From Bryobacterales bacterium (GTDB lineage Bacteria; Acidobacteriota; Terriglobia; Bryobacterales; Bryobacteraceae), in NCBI GenBank assembly GCA_016789905.1, contig JAEUQC010000054.1:1-42545 (forward strand): a DNA stretch of 42,545 nucleotides, written 5' to 3'. This document shows positions 1-8,221 of the stretch, one piece after another (position 1 is the first letter of the stretch; the number at the start of each line of letters is the position of its first letter). A program made the translations under genes and the position numbers. The notes under the pieces are model-generated. The model had not been told where the DNA came from, made no database searches, and was given only the letters and a program-made list of their open reading frames with translations.

Positions 1-261
1 CTTGATTCAACGAGATACAAACATCTCGCCCGCCCTAGCTCTAGGCCACCCAAAGTACCGTGTGACAAATTTTCCACTTGTAACCGGCGCCACCCGGTAA
101 AAGTTTCCACTGTAAACCAATGTAATCATTGACCTTAGATACCTGTACTCCCCCCTGTATGTGGGTATTGAGTCCCCCTGTCTGCGCCGCGCCGACCACA
201 AGTCACCGCCCACTGGAGCCAACCCACCGGAACCCATCGCAGCCACCCATCGGAGCCACCC

Positions 262-689
262 ATCGGAGCCACCCCCCGTCTGTCCCGGACTTTTCTGATC
301 CGCGCCAATAAATCTCTCTCTATCAATCGCTTACAGTCAATTACTACATTCGTCTAAAGGGGGGGAGGTCGCGTACTCCCCCCTCTTTCACGATGCGTTT
401 CCCTCTCTATCCCCAAAACCCGCCCAATCCACATCCTCTATCCCCAAAACCCGCCCAATCCACATCATCGGAGCCACCCCCCGTCTGTCCCGGACTTTTC
501 TGATGCGCGCCGATAAATCTTGCTCTATCAATCGCTTACAGTCAATTACTACATTCGTCTAAAGAGGGGGAGGTCGCGTACTCCCCCATTTCAGGATGCG
601 TTTCCCTCTCTATCCCCAAAACCCGCCCAAACCCACATCATCGGAGCCACCACCCGTCTGTCCCGGACTTTTCTGATCCTCGCCAATAA
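262..689. repeat. Long tandem direct repeat, about 2.3 copies
   Basis: A unit beginning ATCGGAGCCACC starts at 262, 467 and 640. The first two copies continue through a shared stretch (CCCGTCTGTCCCGGACTTTT, then the CAATCGCTTACAG segment, the CATTCGTCTAAAG segment, a G-run, GTCGCGTACTCCCCC, and TTTCCCTCTCTATCCCC). The third copy stops near 689. Copy 1 is about 205 bases and copy 2 about 173. The difference is explained by a 31-base internal duplication in copy 1. The copies differ by scattered substitutions, so they are not an assembly copy of a single sequence. No coding role is apparent. Confidence 0.85.
407..468. repeat. 31-base tandem duplication inside repeat copy 1
   Basis: The unit starting CTATCCCCAAAACCCGCC occurs at 407-437 and again at 438-468 with one difference near its end (CCT versus CAT). 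The second long-repeat copy has only one such unit, near 610-640, so this is a local slippage or duplication event nested in the larger repeat. Confidence 0.85.
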
Positions 690-776
690 CCATATATCCA
701 TCAACAACTTATGGCACATTTCGACAAATGTAATATAACGGCCCCCGCCACCTCGCCCCCAAGAAAACACTGCCAG

Positions 777-1556
777 CTAAAGTACCCGCCAGGTCCCCGT
801 ATACAAATTCACCCGTTCCCCCCGCAAAAATCCCGCCAACGTCACATTCGCCCGCCTTGCCAACTCTACCGACAACGTCGTCGGCGCCCCAATCGCCGCC
901 ACAAACGGTATCCCCGCCCGCCCCGCCTTATGCACCAATTCGAATCCCGCCCGCCCGCTCAGCAACAACCCCGTCTTGTCTACTCCAATCCCCTCCCGCA
1001 ATGCCCACCCAATCAACTTGTCCACCGCATTATGCCGCCCCACATCCTCCCGTACCGCCACCAACTCCCCAGACCCATCAAACAAGGCCGCCGCGTGAAC
1101 CCCCCCTGTCTCTCGAAACTGCCCCTGCCGCGCCTCCAGCAACCCCGGCAACCCGCAAAGCGCCTCCCGCGAAATCCGGAACCCCGCGTCCCCCAACACA
1201 TCCACCTCCGGCAAATCCGCCGCCCCGCAGAACCCACACGCCGCCGTCGCCGCCCGCGTCCTTCCCAAATCTAGATCCACCGTCGCGTCCAACGACACCC
1301 GCACCCGCCCCTCCCCCATGTCCAGACCAATAACATCCCGCGCCCCCGCAATCCGCCCTTCGGAATACAAAAGCCCCGTCACCAATTCCGCGTCCTGCCC
1401 CGGCGTCCGCAACGTGATTCCCCACGTCGAAACCCGCCGCTGGTCTTTGAAGGAATGCTCGATCAAAATCTCCAGCGGCGCTTCCTCGGCCAGCCAATCA
1501 TCCTCCGCGCGCGCCCCGTCCGCGGTCCAGCGCTCCACGGGCACCCGCTTGGGCAT
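777..1556 (-). CDS. fdhD: Formate dehydrogenase accessory sulfurtransferase FdhD
   Basis: A 259-residue protein, the usual length for FdhD. The family carries sulfur from a cysteine desulfurase to the bis-MGD molybdenum cofactor so that formate dehydrogenase becomes active. It is cytoplasmic. The sequence shows the conserved cysteine pair as CGFCG (C107 and C110), the GVHAAAL segment, EDVGRHNAVDK in the middle and the SGRAGFELV and GAPTTLSVELA segments in the C-terminal half, all typical of the family. It is the last gene of a minus-strand run; its ATG lies 3 bases after the stop of the sugar isomerase gene, so the two are surely co-transcribed. No formate dehydrogenase is present in this window. 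The identification is firm; the link with its neighbours looks incidental. Confidence 0.95.
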   Translation of the reverse strand: MPKRVPVERWTADGARAEDDWLAEEAPLEILIEHSFKDQRRVSTWGITLRTPGQDAELVTGLLYSEGRIAGARDVIGLDMGEGRVRVSLDATVDLDLGRTRAATAACGFCGAADLPEVDVLGDAGFRISREALCGLPGLLEARQGQFRETGGVHAAALFDGSGELVAVREDVGRHNAVDKLIGWALREGIGVDKTGLLLSGRAGFELVHKAGRAGIPFVAAIGAPTTLSVELARRANVTLAGFLRGERVNLYTGTWRVL

Positions 1557-1559
1557 TGC

Positions 1560-2429
1560 CTACCCTCGCAGGTTTTCCAACAGCGTCACCGCGGCCTTAA
1601 TGTCGTCCACGTGCGCCAGCTTCGCCTGGTGCCGGTCGTCCATGTCCTGGTCCAACGCCACTTCCCGCTCAATCGTCAGCGCGCCCGTATACCCAATTTC
1701 CTTCAGCGTGTTGACGAAGTTCGCCATCCCCACCGAACCCGAACCCAGAACCATCTCCGTGCCCAGCGTCCCCGGTTTCGATTTATCCGGCCAGTTGCCG
1801 TCTTTGCAATGCACACTCACCACGTGCTTCCCAACCAGTTTCAACGCAGCGATCGGCTCGCTCGTCCCATACAGAATCAAATTCGCCGGATCAAAGTTCA
1901 ACTTCAAATTCGGCCTCGCCACGTCTTCCAAAAAGTGCAGCAGCGTCTCCGCCGGTTCCTGCCCCGTCTCCAGCGCGAACGTAATACCCTTGCCCGCCGC
2001 GTAATCGCAAATCCGCCGCACCATATCCCGCACCGGCGCGTAAACCGGATCGGTGTGATCCTCCGGCACAAAGCCGATATGGCACGCAAAAATCGGCACG
2101 CCAATCGCCGCCGTCATGTCGATCACTTCATACGTGCGCTTCTCGCGCGCCTCGCGCGTCGCCGCCGGAATAAACCCAACGGTATTCAGCACCGTCGGAA
2201 TGTCGGCGTAGCTCTCCCCATCGTAGGCCGCGAAAACGGCCGTAATGGTGAAGTCTTCATCGGCCAGGGCTTTCTTGTAAACCTCGCCCAATCCGGCAAG
2301 GTCCACCGCGCCCGTAAACCCAAGGTGCCCGCATCGCAGGCCCAGGCTCTTTACCGCCCGGATCATCTTTAGGGGCTCGTGATCTCCCCAGAACATCAAA
2401 CCGACTTCGAGTGGACGCAGTGTGGCCAT
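1560..2429 (-). CDS. Sugar phosphate isomerase/epimerase family TIM-barrel protein
   Basis: A 289-residue protein of the xylose-isomerase-like TIM barrel family (AP endonuclease 2 superfamily). Members isomerise or epimerise sugars or keto-acids with a divalent metal. Visible metal-ligand candidates lie in the expected order at strand ends: Glu in FALETGQE, Asp in LNFDPANL, His in VHCKDGNW and Glu in LTIEREV. There is no signal peptide, so it is cytoplasmic. It stands between ogt and fdhD, 23 bases downstream of the former. The substrate cannot be read from the sequence; in this lineage such proteins often act in breakdown of unusual sugars. The fold assignment is firm, the specific reaction open. 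Confidence 0.85.
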   Translation of the reverse strand: MATLRPLEVGLMFWGDHEPLKMIRAVKSLGLRCGHLGFTGAVDLAGLGEVYKKALADEDFTITAVFAAYDGESYADIPTVLNTVGFIPAATREAREKRTYEVIDMTAAIGVPIFACHIGFVPEDHTDPVYAPVRDMVRRICDYAAGKGITFALETGQEPAETLLHFLEDVARPNLKLNFDPANLILYGTSEPIAALKLVGKHVVSVHCKDGNWPDKSKPGTLGTEMVLGSGSVGMANFVNTLKEIGYTGALTIEREVALDQDMDDRHQAKLAHVDDIKAAVTLLENLRG

Positions 2430-2452
2430 AACCCCACCAGTCTCGCAACGCG

Positions 2453-2941
2453 CTACAGAATGTGCAACTGCCGGCTCTCCAGCTTCAACAATAGTTCCTT
2501 CACCGGCAGCCCCCCGCCGAACCCCGTCAGCTTCCCGTTACTCCCAATCACTCGATGGCACGGAATGATAATCGGAATCGGATTCGCCCCATTCGCCGCT
2601 CCCACCGCCCGTATCGCCGACGGCCGCCCCACCTGCTTCGCAATCGCGCCATACGTCGTCGTTTCCCCGTATGGAATCGTTTCCAACGCCCGCCAGACGC
2701 TCACCTGAAACTCCGTCCCCGCCGGCGCCAGCCGCAAATCGAACGCCGTCAACTTTCCCGCGAAGTACGCCTTCAACTGCTCAATCGCTTCCCGAAACGG
2801 CGCCCGGTCGACGGTCCATCCCTCGTCCTGATGCCCATGGAAACGCACCATTCGCAGCGCCTCCCGGTCCCCGGCCAGCACCAGCGGCCCAATCGGCGTC
2901 TCCATCCGCCAACACGCAAGCCCCGCAGAAATCTGATTCAC
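2453..2941 (-). CDS. ogt: Methylated-DNA--[protein]-cysteine S-methyltransferase
   Basis: A 162-residue suicide alkyltransferase that removes methyl groups from O6-methylguanine by transfer to its own cysteine. The hallmark IPCHRVIG is present, with the acceptor at C128. The DNA-binding helix region reads AVGAANGANP, and the arginine finger lies in IRAVG. The fold continues to LLKLESRQL near the end. The start is uncertain: the longest frame begins with GTG at 2941, whereas an in-frame ATG at 2905 gives 150 residues beginning METPIGPL, close to the N-terminus of the conserved domain. With the GTG start only 13 bases separate it from the divergent gene at 2955, which leaves little room for two promoters and mildly favours the shorter form. 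Confidence 0.93.
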   Translation of the reverse strand: MNQISAGLACWRMETPIGPLVLAGDREALRMVRFHGHQDEGWTVDRAPFREAIEQLKAYFAGKLTAFDLRLAPAGTEFQVSVWRALETIPYGETTTYGAIAKQVGRPSAIRAVGAANGANPIPIIIPCHRVIGSNGKLTGFGGGLPVKELLLKLESRQLHIL

Positions 2942-2954
2942 TATTGGCTATAGT

Positions 2955-4145
2955 ATGACGATCCTCTCCCGCCGGGCACTCCTCGCCGCCCTCGCTACCA
3001 CAGGCAACGTTCGCCAACTCACCAAAGGCCCCCAATTCCACTGGTTCGGCTACTACGACAAACTCCAGTTCGATCCCACCGGCCGTTACATTCTCTCCAA
3101 TCAAGTCTCCTTCGAGGGCCGCTCTCCGCTCCCCACAGATCAGATCCGCGTCGGCATGGTCGACACCGCCGACAACGACCGCTGGATCGAACTCGGCACC
3201 TCCCACGCCTGGAACTGGCAGCAAGGCTGCATGCTCCAATGGGTCCCCGGCTCCAAAACCGACGTCCTCTGGAACGACCGCGTCGACGGCCAGTTCGTCT
3301 GCCACATCCTCAACACCAAAACCCGCAAGAAGCGCACCATCCCCTCGCCCATCTACACCCTCAGCCCTGATGGCAAGTGGGCCATCACCTGTGACTTCCG
3401 CCGTCTCAACGACGTTCGCCCCGGCTACGGCTACGCTGGCATCCCTGATCCCAATGCCAACACGTTAATCCCCGACGACATCGGCATCTGGCGCGTCGAT
3501 CTCGCCACCGGCAAACGCAATCTCCTCATCAGCGTTGCCGACGCCGCCAAAATCCCCTATCCCGGCGGTTATTCCAACGGCGCCAAACACTGGTTCAATC
3601 ACCTGTTAATCAGCCCCGACGGCAGCCGCTTCATCTTCCTCCACCGCTGGCGCGGCGACAAAGAAGGCAGGAGTTTTTCCACCCGCCTCTTCACCGCCAA
3701 CGCTCAGGGCAAGGACCCCTACATCACCGACCCCTACGGCAAAACCTCCCACTTCGTCTGGCGCGATCCCCAGCACATCCTCGCCTGGGCCTGGCACCCC
3801 TCGAAAGGCGACAAGTTCTATCTCTACACTGACAAAACCGACAAAGTGGAAGCCATCGGCCCCGACGTCATGACCGTTAACGGCCACTGTACGTACTTGA
3901 ACCGGGACAATAACCGGTACATCCTGAACGACACCTACCCGGACAAAGAGCGCAACCAGAACGTGTTCCTCTACGACACCCAAACCGGCCAAAAACGCCC
4001 CCTTGGCAGCTTCCTCTCCCCGCCCGCCTACACCGGCGAATGGCGTTGCGACACCCATCCCCGCTCCAGCCCCGACGGCCGCCAAGTCGTCATCGATTCC
4101 GCCCATAACAATGGCCGCCAGATGTATATCATCAACATCGCCTGA
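2955..4145 (+). CDS. Exported beta-propeller (PD40/WD40-like) protein of unknown function
   Basis: A 396-residue protein. The N-terminus (MTILSRRALLAALATTG) has paired arginines followed by a short hydrophobic run, a possible twin-arginine signal though shorter than usual. The mature part is a series of beta-propeller blades recognisable from the repeats FDPTGRYILSNQ, LSPDGKWAITCD, ISPDGSRFIFLH and SSPDGRQVVIDS, each a PD40-like blade. Oligogalacturonate lyase-type and TolB-type propellers share this pattern, but I see no catalytic signature that decides between them. It is convergent with nothing and divergent from ogt. Function is unassigned; a sugar-polymer or surface role is only suggested by the lineage. 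Confidence 0.75.
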   Translation: MTILSRRALLAALATTGNVRQLTKGPQFHWFGYYDKLQFDPTGRYILSNQVSFEGRSPLPTDQIRVGMVDTADNDRWIELGTSHAWNWQQGCMLQWVPGSKTDVLWNDRVDGQFVCHILNTKTRKKRTIPSPIYTLSPDGKWAITCDFRRLNDVRPGYGYAGIPDPNANTLIPDDIGIWRVDLATGKRNLLISVADAAKIPYPGGYSNGAKHWFNHLLISPDGSRFIFLHRWRGDKEGRSFSTRLFTANAQGKDPYITDPYGKTSHFVWRDPQHILAWAWHPSKGDKFYLYTDKTDKVEAIGPDVMTVNGHCTYLNRDNNRYILNDTYPDKERNQNVFLYDTQTGQKRPLGSFLSPPAYTGEWRCDTHPRSSPDGRQVVIDSAHNNGRQMYIINIA

Positions 4146-4217
4146 GGCGTCAATTGCGCGTCGCGCGATATTAATGCAACCGGTAACCAAGGGCCGGCGC
4201 AGCCGTACTCTTACATC

Positions 4218-6068
4218 ATGATGACTCCCCGCAAGATGCAACCAGTTGCCACGCTTCGTGCCGTTCTTTTCTTGTTCCTGGCGGGAAGCATCAGAGCGCA
4301 AGAAACTCCCCAGCAGCTCGGAGATCTGGTCCTGGAGCACTTCCGAACCGGAACGCCCGAGGCCTTTGCCGACGTCTATCCATTTCCCGAAGGGCGCGCC
4401 ATGCGGGCCGGCGCCGTCAGAATGCAGTTGCCCCGCGAAGGTGGTTTGGCGAGAGTCACTGCGCAAAGCGATAACGAGGCGATTCTTCTTCTTGCCGCGC
4501 ATGGAAGACACATCAACTCCGGAGATTCCGTCTGGATGACCGTCGAACTGGGCGGCTTGCACCGCGCCGTCAAGGAAGGTTCGCGATGGAAGCTGGTTGA
4601 ACGCTGGCCCGTGGACCACGGCAATCGCATGTTGGCGCAGCACCTGGACGTCACCGTCATCCCGAACCAAGGCCTCGCCGTAACAGCCGAAATCTCCACG
4701 GAGGTGCGCAGTGAATACGGCTGGGCCGCCTTTCTAAACTCGAATGCCAGGATCGCAAATGTCTTGGTGAATGGGCGTCAGGCGGCGTACGAGTTCGGGT
4801 CGAATCTTCTCTGGATCAATGTTCCGCGGCAATCCAACGCCAAACTGCGGATTACGTATCAACTGGATATTGAAGAAGGCCCTGACAACAGCAACTCCGG
4901 CTGCTTTCTGAAGCGGGCCGGACATGTGCGGAATCAGTATGCCTGGCACCCTTTGTTCTGGTTTGGCAATGGGAACGGCAACGCCCGGTTCTCGATTACC
5001 GCGCGCATTCCGTCGGCCTATCATTTGACCACGAGCTTGCCACAAACGGAGTCGCTCGATGGCGATACCCGAACCGTCCGCGGTGCCTCCATTCGGGAAA
5101 CCCCGGCGCTTACGCTCTCCTACGATCGCGACTGGAAGCCACAACGGATCAACGCCGGCGCCACCACGTTGGAAGTCTTCTCCACTCCGGATTTCGAGCC
5201 CGCTCCAGCAAAAATCGCGGCGGAGTTCCGGCGTTCCTACGAAATCCTGGAAAAGCGCTTCGGCGCCCCGGCTGGGGGGTACTTCGCTATCGTGCAGGGA
5301 CGATCCCGCTCGGGAGGTGGTTGGCACAACCTCGCGAATCAAGCGATATTCGCAGGTTCATATGGCGGAACATTCTATGCGGTGGACCCGGTTCCCAGGG
5401 CGAACTTCTTCCATGAGGTCGCCCATGCCTGGACCAATGGCGCCGCACCGGCCGACCATTTTCTTACGGAAGGCTGGGCGACTTTTGCCGAGAGCGTTTT
5501 CTTGCGTGAGCAGTTTGGCAAGGAAGTCGAGCGCCGATTCTGGGAGGCCCAGGCCAACTCGTACTTCAGCCAGCACGACGGGAAGTCCGCCCTCTTGCGC
5601 GATCCGGGCAACGCCGGCGTCGCCTACTCGAAAGGTGCCTGGATATTCCGAATGCTGGAGTCGCAGATGGGCACGGACAAATTCAGCGCGGCGGCTGCCG
5701 CGTTCTCCCGCCAATCGCTTAAACGGCCGGCTTCCGTGGAGGAGTTCCTAGCTATCTTTGAACAGGCGCGCCCCGGCGTTACCGAGTTCATTCGGCAATA
5801 CATTGACGGTCTTTCCGCCCCGCGCATCACTGGGCGCATCGAGCCTTCGGGACTCATCCTGGACTCGCAGGGTCCACCGGCTCATTTGCCCTTGGATATC
5901 GAGATTGAGACCGCCGCCGGCCATACCCGGCAGACCGTCGAGTTTCGCGCGAATTCGCTGACAGTCACCTTGAGCGGAACCATCAAGTCAATTCGATTGG
6001 ACCCTGACTGGAAGTTGCTCTTGAACCCACTTTCACGCCTGCCGATTCAGCCTCCCTCCCGGCCATAA
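4218..6068 (+). CDS. Secreted gluzincin-type metallopeptidase (M1-like)
   Basis: A 616-residue protein with a Sec signal (LRAVLFLFLAGSIRAQE near residues 14-29). Residues about 30-130 resemble a small NTF2/SnoaL-like domain. Residues about 150-310 are a beta-rich domain like the N-terminal sandwich of M1 peptidases. The catalytic part carries HEVAH at residues 399-403 (zinc ligands H399 and H403, base E400) and a downstream TEGWATF with E418 as the probable third ligand. The spacing between the second His and this Glu is 14 residues, shorter than the 18 typical of M1, so it is an M1 relative and not a standard aminopeptidase N. ATG at 4218 is followed in frame by a second ATG; either could be used. 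Substrate unknown. Confidence 0.8.
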   Translation: MMTPRKMQPVATLRAVLFLFLAGSIRAQETPQQLGDLVLEHFRTGTPEAFADVYPFPEGRAMRAGAVRMQLPREGGLARVTAQSDNEAILLLAAHGRHINSGDSVWMTVELGGLHRAVKEGSRWKLVERWPVDHGNRMLAQHLDVTVIPNQGLAVTAEISTEVRSEYGWAAFLNSNARIANVLVNGRQAAYEFGSNLLWINVPRQSNAKLRITYQLDIEEGPDNSNSGCFLKRAGHVRNQYAWHPLFWFGNGNGNARFSITARIPSAYHLTTSLPQTESLDGDTRTVRGASIRETPALTLSYDRDWKPQRINAGATTLEVFSTPDFEPAPAKIAAEFRRSYEILEKRFGAPAGGYFAIVQGRSRSGGGWHNLANQAIFAGSYGGTFYAVDPVPRANFFHEVAHAWTNGAAPADHFLTEGWATFAESVFLREQFGKEVERRFWEAQANSYFSQHDGKSALLRDPGNAGVAYSKGAWIFRMLESQMGTDKFSAAAAAFSRQSLKRPASVEEFLAIFEQARPGVTEFIRQYIDGLSAPRITGRIEPSGLILDSQGPPAHLPLDIEIETAAGHTRQTVEFRANSLTVTLSGTIKSIRLDPDWKLLLNPLSRLPIQPPSRP

Positions 6069-6093
6069 CGCGTATCGGCGCCACGGCCCGCCG

Positions 6094-6122
6094 TCGAATT
6101 CACTCCCGTAAACCCATATAAT
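6094..6122 (+). promoter_or_regulatory. Candidate sigma-70 promoter for the Gfo/Idh gene
   Basis: A perfect TATAAT lies at 6117-6122, 24 bases before the ATG at 6146. A weak -35 (TCGAAT, 6094-6099) lies 17 bases upstream of it. An AAGGAGA ribosome-binding site sits just before the start codon. The -10 match is strong for such GC-rich DNA; the -35 is poor. Confidence 0.5.
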
Positions 6123-6145
6123 GGGGGCGTCCCAAGGAGAACCGA

Positions 6146-7708
6146 ATGGCCTTCACTCGTCGATATTTTTTCTACGGCAGCGTGCTCTCAGGAGCAGTCC
6201 CCGCCGCCGGATTTGGCACCACCGCCTCTCTCAAAGCGCTGGGCTACAAGTCCCCGAATGAGAAACTGAACTTCGCCGCCATCGGCTCCGGTGGCCAGGG
6301 CGCCGGCAACATCCGCGCCGCCTCCCCCACGGAAAACGTGGTTGCCCTCTGCGACGTCGACGACCGCCGCGCCGCCGAAACGTTCAAGAATTTCCCGAAA
6401 GCCCCCACCTATCGCGACTTCCGCAAGATGCTCGATAAAGAAGCCAAGAACATCGACGCGGTCATCATCGCCACCCCGGACCATGTGCACGGCACAGCCG
6501 CCATGTGGTGCATGGAGCGCAACAAACACGTCTACGTCCAGAAGCCCCTTGTGCGAACCATCTGGGAAGCCCGCCAACTCCGCCAGGCCGCCGCCAAATA
6601 TCGTGTCGCCACCCAAATGGGCAACCAGGGCTATTCGAACGAAGGCACCCGCCAGTGCGCTGAAATGATCTGGAACGGCGAGATCGGCAACGTCACCGAA
6701 GTCCACGCCTGGTCCGATCGTCCCCTTTGGCCCCAAGGCCTCACTGCCATTCCCAAGGAAGAGCCCGTGCCCGCCACGCTCGATTGGGACCTTTGGCTCG
6801 GTCCCGCCGAAAAGCGCCCCTTCACCGCCGGCGGCCAGTCTGCGCCCGACCGTTGGGGCGGCTACTTCTACCAGCCCTTCAACTGGCGCGGCTTCTACGA
6901 TTTCGGCTGCGGCGCTCTCGGCGATATGGCCTGCCACATCCTCGGCGCGCCCAATATGGCGTTGCATCTTTCCAACCGCAAGATCATCGGCGTCGAGTGT
7001 CTGAACAAGGAAGGCGCCAGCCCCTTCATGTTCCCGAAGGGGTCAACCATTCGTTTCGATTTCGCCGCCTACGGCGACATGCCCGCGCTGAAGGTCTTCT
7101 GGTACGACGGGCTGAAAACCAACCCCAAAGTGCCCGGCGTGCCCGAAGGCGAATGGGTTGGCGATCCGCCCTTCGCCCGTCCCCCGCAAGCCGCTGGTGG
7201 CCAAGGCCCCGGTGGCGGCCGTCGCGGCGGCCCGCCTTTTGGCGGACCCGCCGGCACCGCGTTCCGTTCCCCCGGCCGCGTCTACAATCAGGCCGAGTTC
7301 GACGCGCTCCGCGCCCCCGGCGTCGAGCTCCGTTTCCCCACGCCCAACGGCAGCGTCTTCATCGGCGACAAAGGCCTCCTAACCACCGGTACGTACGGAG
7401 AGGTAACCCGCCTGCTGCCCGTCGAGAAGATGAAGGACTACAACATGCCCGCGCCATTGTTGACCCGCTCCCCGGGCCACATGCGCGACTTCATCCGCGC
7501 CGCCAAGGGCGGCGACCCGGCTTGTTCGAACTTCGATGTCGCCGCGCCTTTCGTCGAGTGGATGCTCCTCGGCGTCATCGCCCTGCGCCACGAAGGCAAA
7601 CTCGAATACGATCCGGAAAAGATGCGCATCACCAACAACGAGGAAGCCAATAAACTCCTCAAACCCACCTTCCGCAAAGGCTGGGAGTTCCACGCCGTCA
7701 AGTCCTGA
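6146..7708 (+). CDS. Twin-arginine-type Gfo/Idh/MocA family oxidoreductase
   Basis: A 520-residue NAD(P)-dependent sugar or sugar-like oxidoreductase. The N-terminus (FTRRYFFYGSVLSGAVPAAG) is a twin-arginine-type export signal, as in many members from this phylum and from Planctomycetes. The Rossmann part starts with NFAAIGSGGQGAGN and continues with ALCDVDDRR, and the family's EKP-type motif appears as VQKPL. The C-terminal domain contains the conserved GALGDMACHILGA segment. An unusual Gly/Pro-rich stretch sits at about residues 347-377 (QGPGGGRRGGPPFGGP) inside the C-terminal domain. A good AAGGAGA ribosome site precedes the ATG. The substrate is unknown; periplasmic members act on glycans or sugar derivatives. 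Confidence 0.9.
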   Translation: MAFTRRYFFYGSVLSGAVPAAGFGTTASLKALGYKSPNEKLNFAAIGSGGQGAGNIRAASPTENVVALCDVDDRRAAETFKNFPKAPTYRDFRKMLDKEAKNIDAVIIATPDHVHGTAAMWCMERNKHVYVQKPLVRTIWEARQLRQAAAKYRVATQMGNQGYSNEGTRQCAEMIWNGEIGNVTEVHAWSDRPLWPQGLTAIPKEEPVPATLDWDLWLGPAEKRPFTAGGQSAPDRWGGYFYQPFNWRGFYDFGCGALGDMACHILGAPNMALHLSNRKIIGVECLNKEGASPFMFPKGSTIRFDFAAYGDMPALKVFWYDGLKTNPKVPGVPEGEWVGDPPFARPPQAAGGQGPGGGRRGGPPFGGPAGTAFRSPGRVYNQAEFDALRAPGVELRFPTPNGSVFIGDKGLLTTGTYGEVTRLLPVEKMKDYNMPAPLLTRSPGHMRDFIRAAKGGDPACSNFDVAAPFVEWMLLGVIALRHEGKLEYDPEKMRITNNEEANKLLKPTFRKGWEFHAVKS

Positions 7709-7731
7709 AGTGCTTTCCGAACGGCAGGACC

Positions 7732-8187
7732 CTAAGGCAGACGCACCGTTACGGCCTCGGCCGTAACGGTGCCCTTCCACGCCCCCGCCACTTTTCCGCC
7801 ATCCGTCGGCGAGTCGATTGCCGCTTCAAAGACCGCCGAAACCTGCCACGCGCCGGGCGCTAACTCCCCGTAGTGGTACGGGCCCCAGTCCAGTTGATAC
7901 TTCCCATCGGAGGCCTTTCGGAACCGCCCGGCGCCAACCGCCAGGCCGCCGCCCGGCGGAACCTGGCGAAACATCGCCGCCCGCACCGTCCGATCGAACT
8001 TTGCCCTGGTCCGGTTGTCGAACGGTTTCACTTCCACCCCTAGCGCATTGCGGAGCACCACGCGCGACGGCTGCAGGTTGTCATTGTGCAGCACCGCTGC
8101 CGCGCCGGCGCCCCGGTTCACCAGCGTGGCCCGCAGTTCCAATGCGCTCCCGCTCTCCAGCCGCAGTTCCATCTTCGCCTTCTCCAT
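7732..8187 (-). CDS. Small Ig-like beta-sandwich protein, last gene of the metzincin operon
   Basis: About 152 residues from the ATG at 8187. The frame is open further upstream and reads as a signal-like stretch (LRWSSFLVALAAAGTG) overlapping the end of the previous gene, so a non-ATG start such as GTG at 8214 or CTG farther up may be the real one and would make it exported. The body has the pattern LELRATLVNRGAG, VVLRNALGVEV, then a PPGGG turn and LAPGAWQVSAVF. That alternation of strands resembles the BsuPI-type Ig-like domain, and the 478-residue neighbour has the same pattern at its N-terminus. I do not recognise a family beyond that. A perfect 13-base inverted repeat lies in its last codons. 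Confidence 0.6.
   Translation of the reverse strand: MEKAKMELRLESGSALELRATLVNRGAGAAAVLHNDNLQPSRVVLRNALGVEVKPFDNRTRAKFDRTVRAAMFRQVPPGGGLAVGAGRFRKASDGKYQLDWGPYHYGELAPGAWQVSAVFEAAIDSPTDGGKVAGAWKGTVTAEAVTVRLP
7743..7772. repeat. Perfect 13-base inverted repeat with tetraloop at a convergent gene end
   Basis: GCACCGTTACGGC (7743-7755), loop CTCG, GCCGTAACGGTGC (7760-7772). It lies within the last codons of the minus-strand gene and 35 bases past the stop of the plus-strand Gfo/Idh gene, so its RNA would fold on either strand. No T-run follows on either side, so it is not a textbook intrinsic terminator. Confidence 0.9.
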
Positions 8188-8221
8188 TCCCGTGCCGGCC
8201 GCCGCCAGCGCCACCAGAAAG

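Larger units (their letters stand above)
1..776. other. Non-coding, repeat-rich left end
   Basis: I see no convincing gene here. The reading frames present are short, overlap each other and have low-complexity Pro/Arg/Ser translations. The stretch is less GC-rich in places than the genes to its right and is built largely of direct repeats (see the repeat entries). Positions 61-125 carry two similar blocks with the core TTCCACT..GTAA, spaced about 35 bases apart, which recall the multiple internal repeats at ends of some insertion sequences. No transposase is visible in the window, so that reading is only a guess. Three copies of a 13-base unit (agccacccatcgg) run in tandem from 241 to about 277. 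Confidence 0.6.

Noticed and set aside
262..689. CRISPR array
   Set aside because: Repeat units are about 170-200 bases, not 24-40, and there are no unique spacers of even length or cas genes.
1..776. Small ORFs of 60-79 residues at the left end
   Set aside because: They cross repeats, lack ribosome sites and have low-complexity translations.
2949..2954. TATAGT as a -10 box for the 2955 gene
   Set aside because: It touches the start codon, leaving no room for a transcript start before it; chance is more likely.
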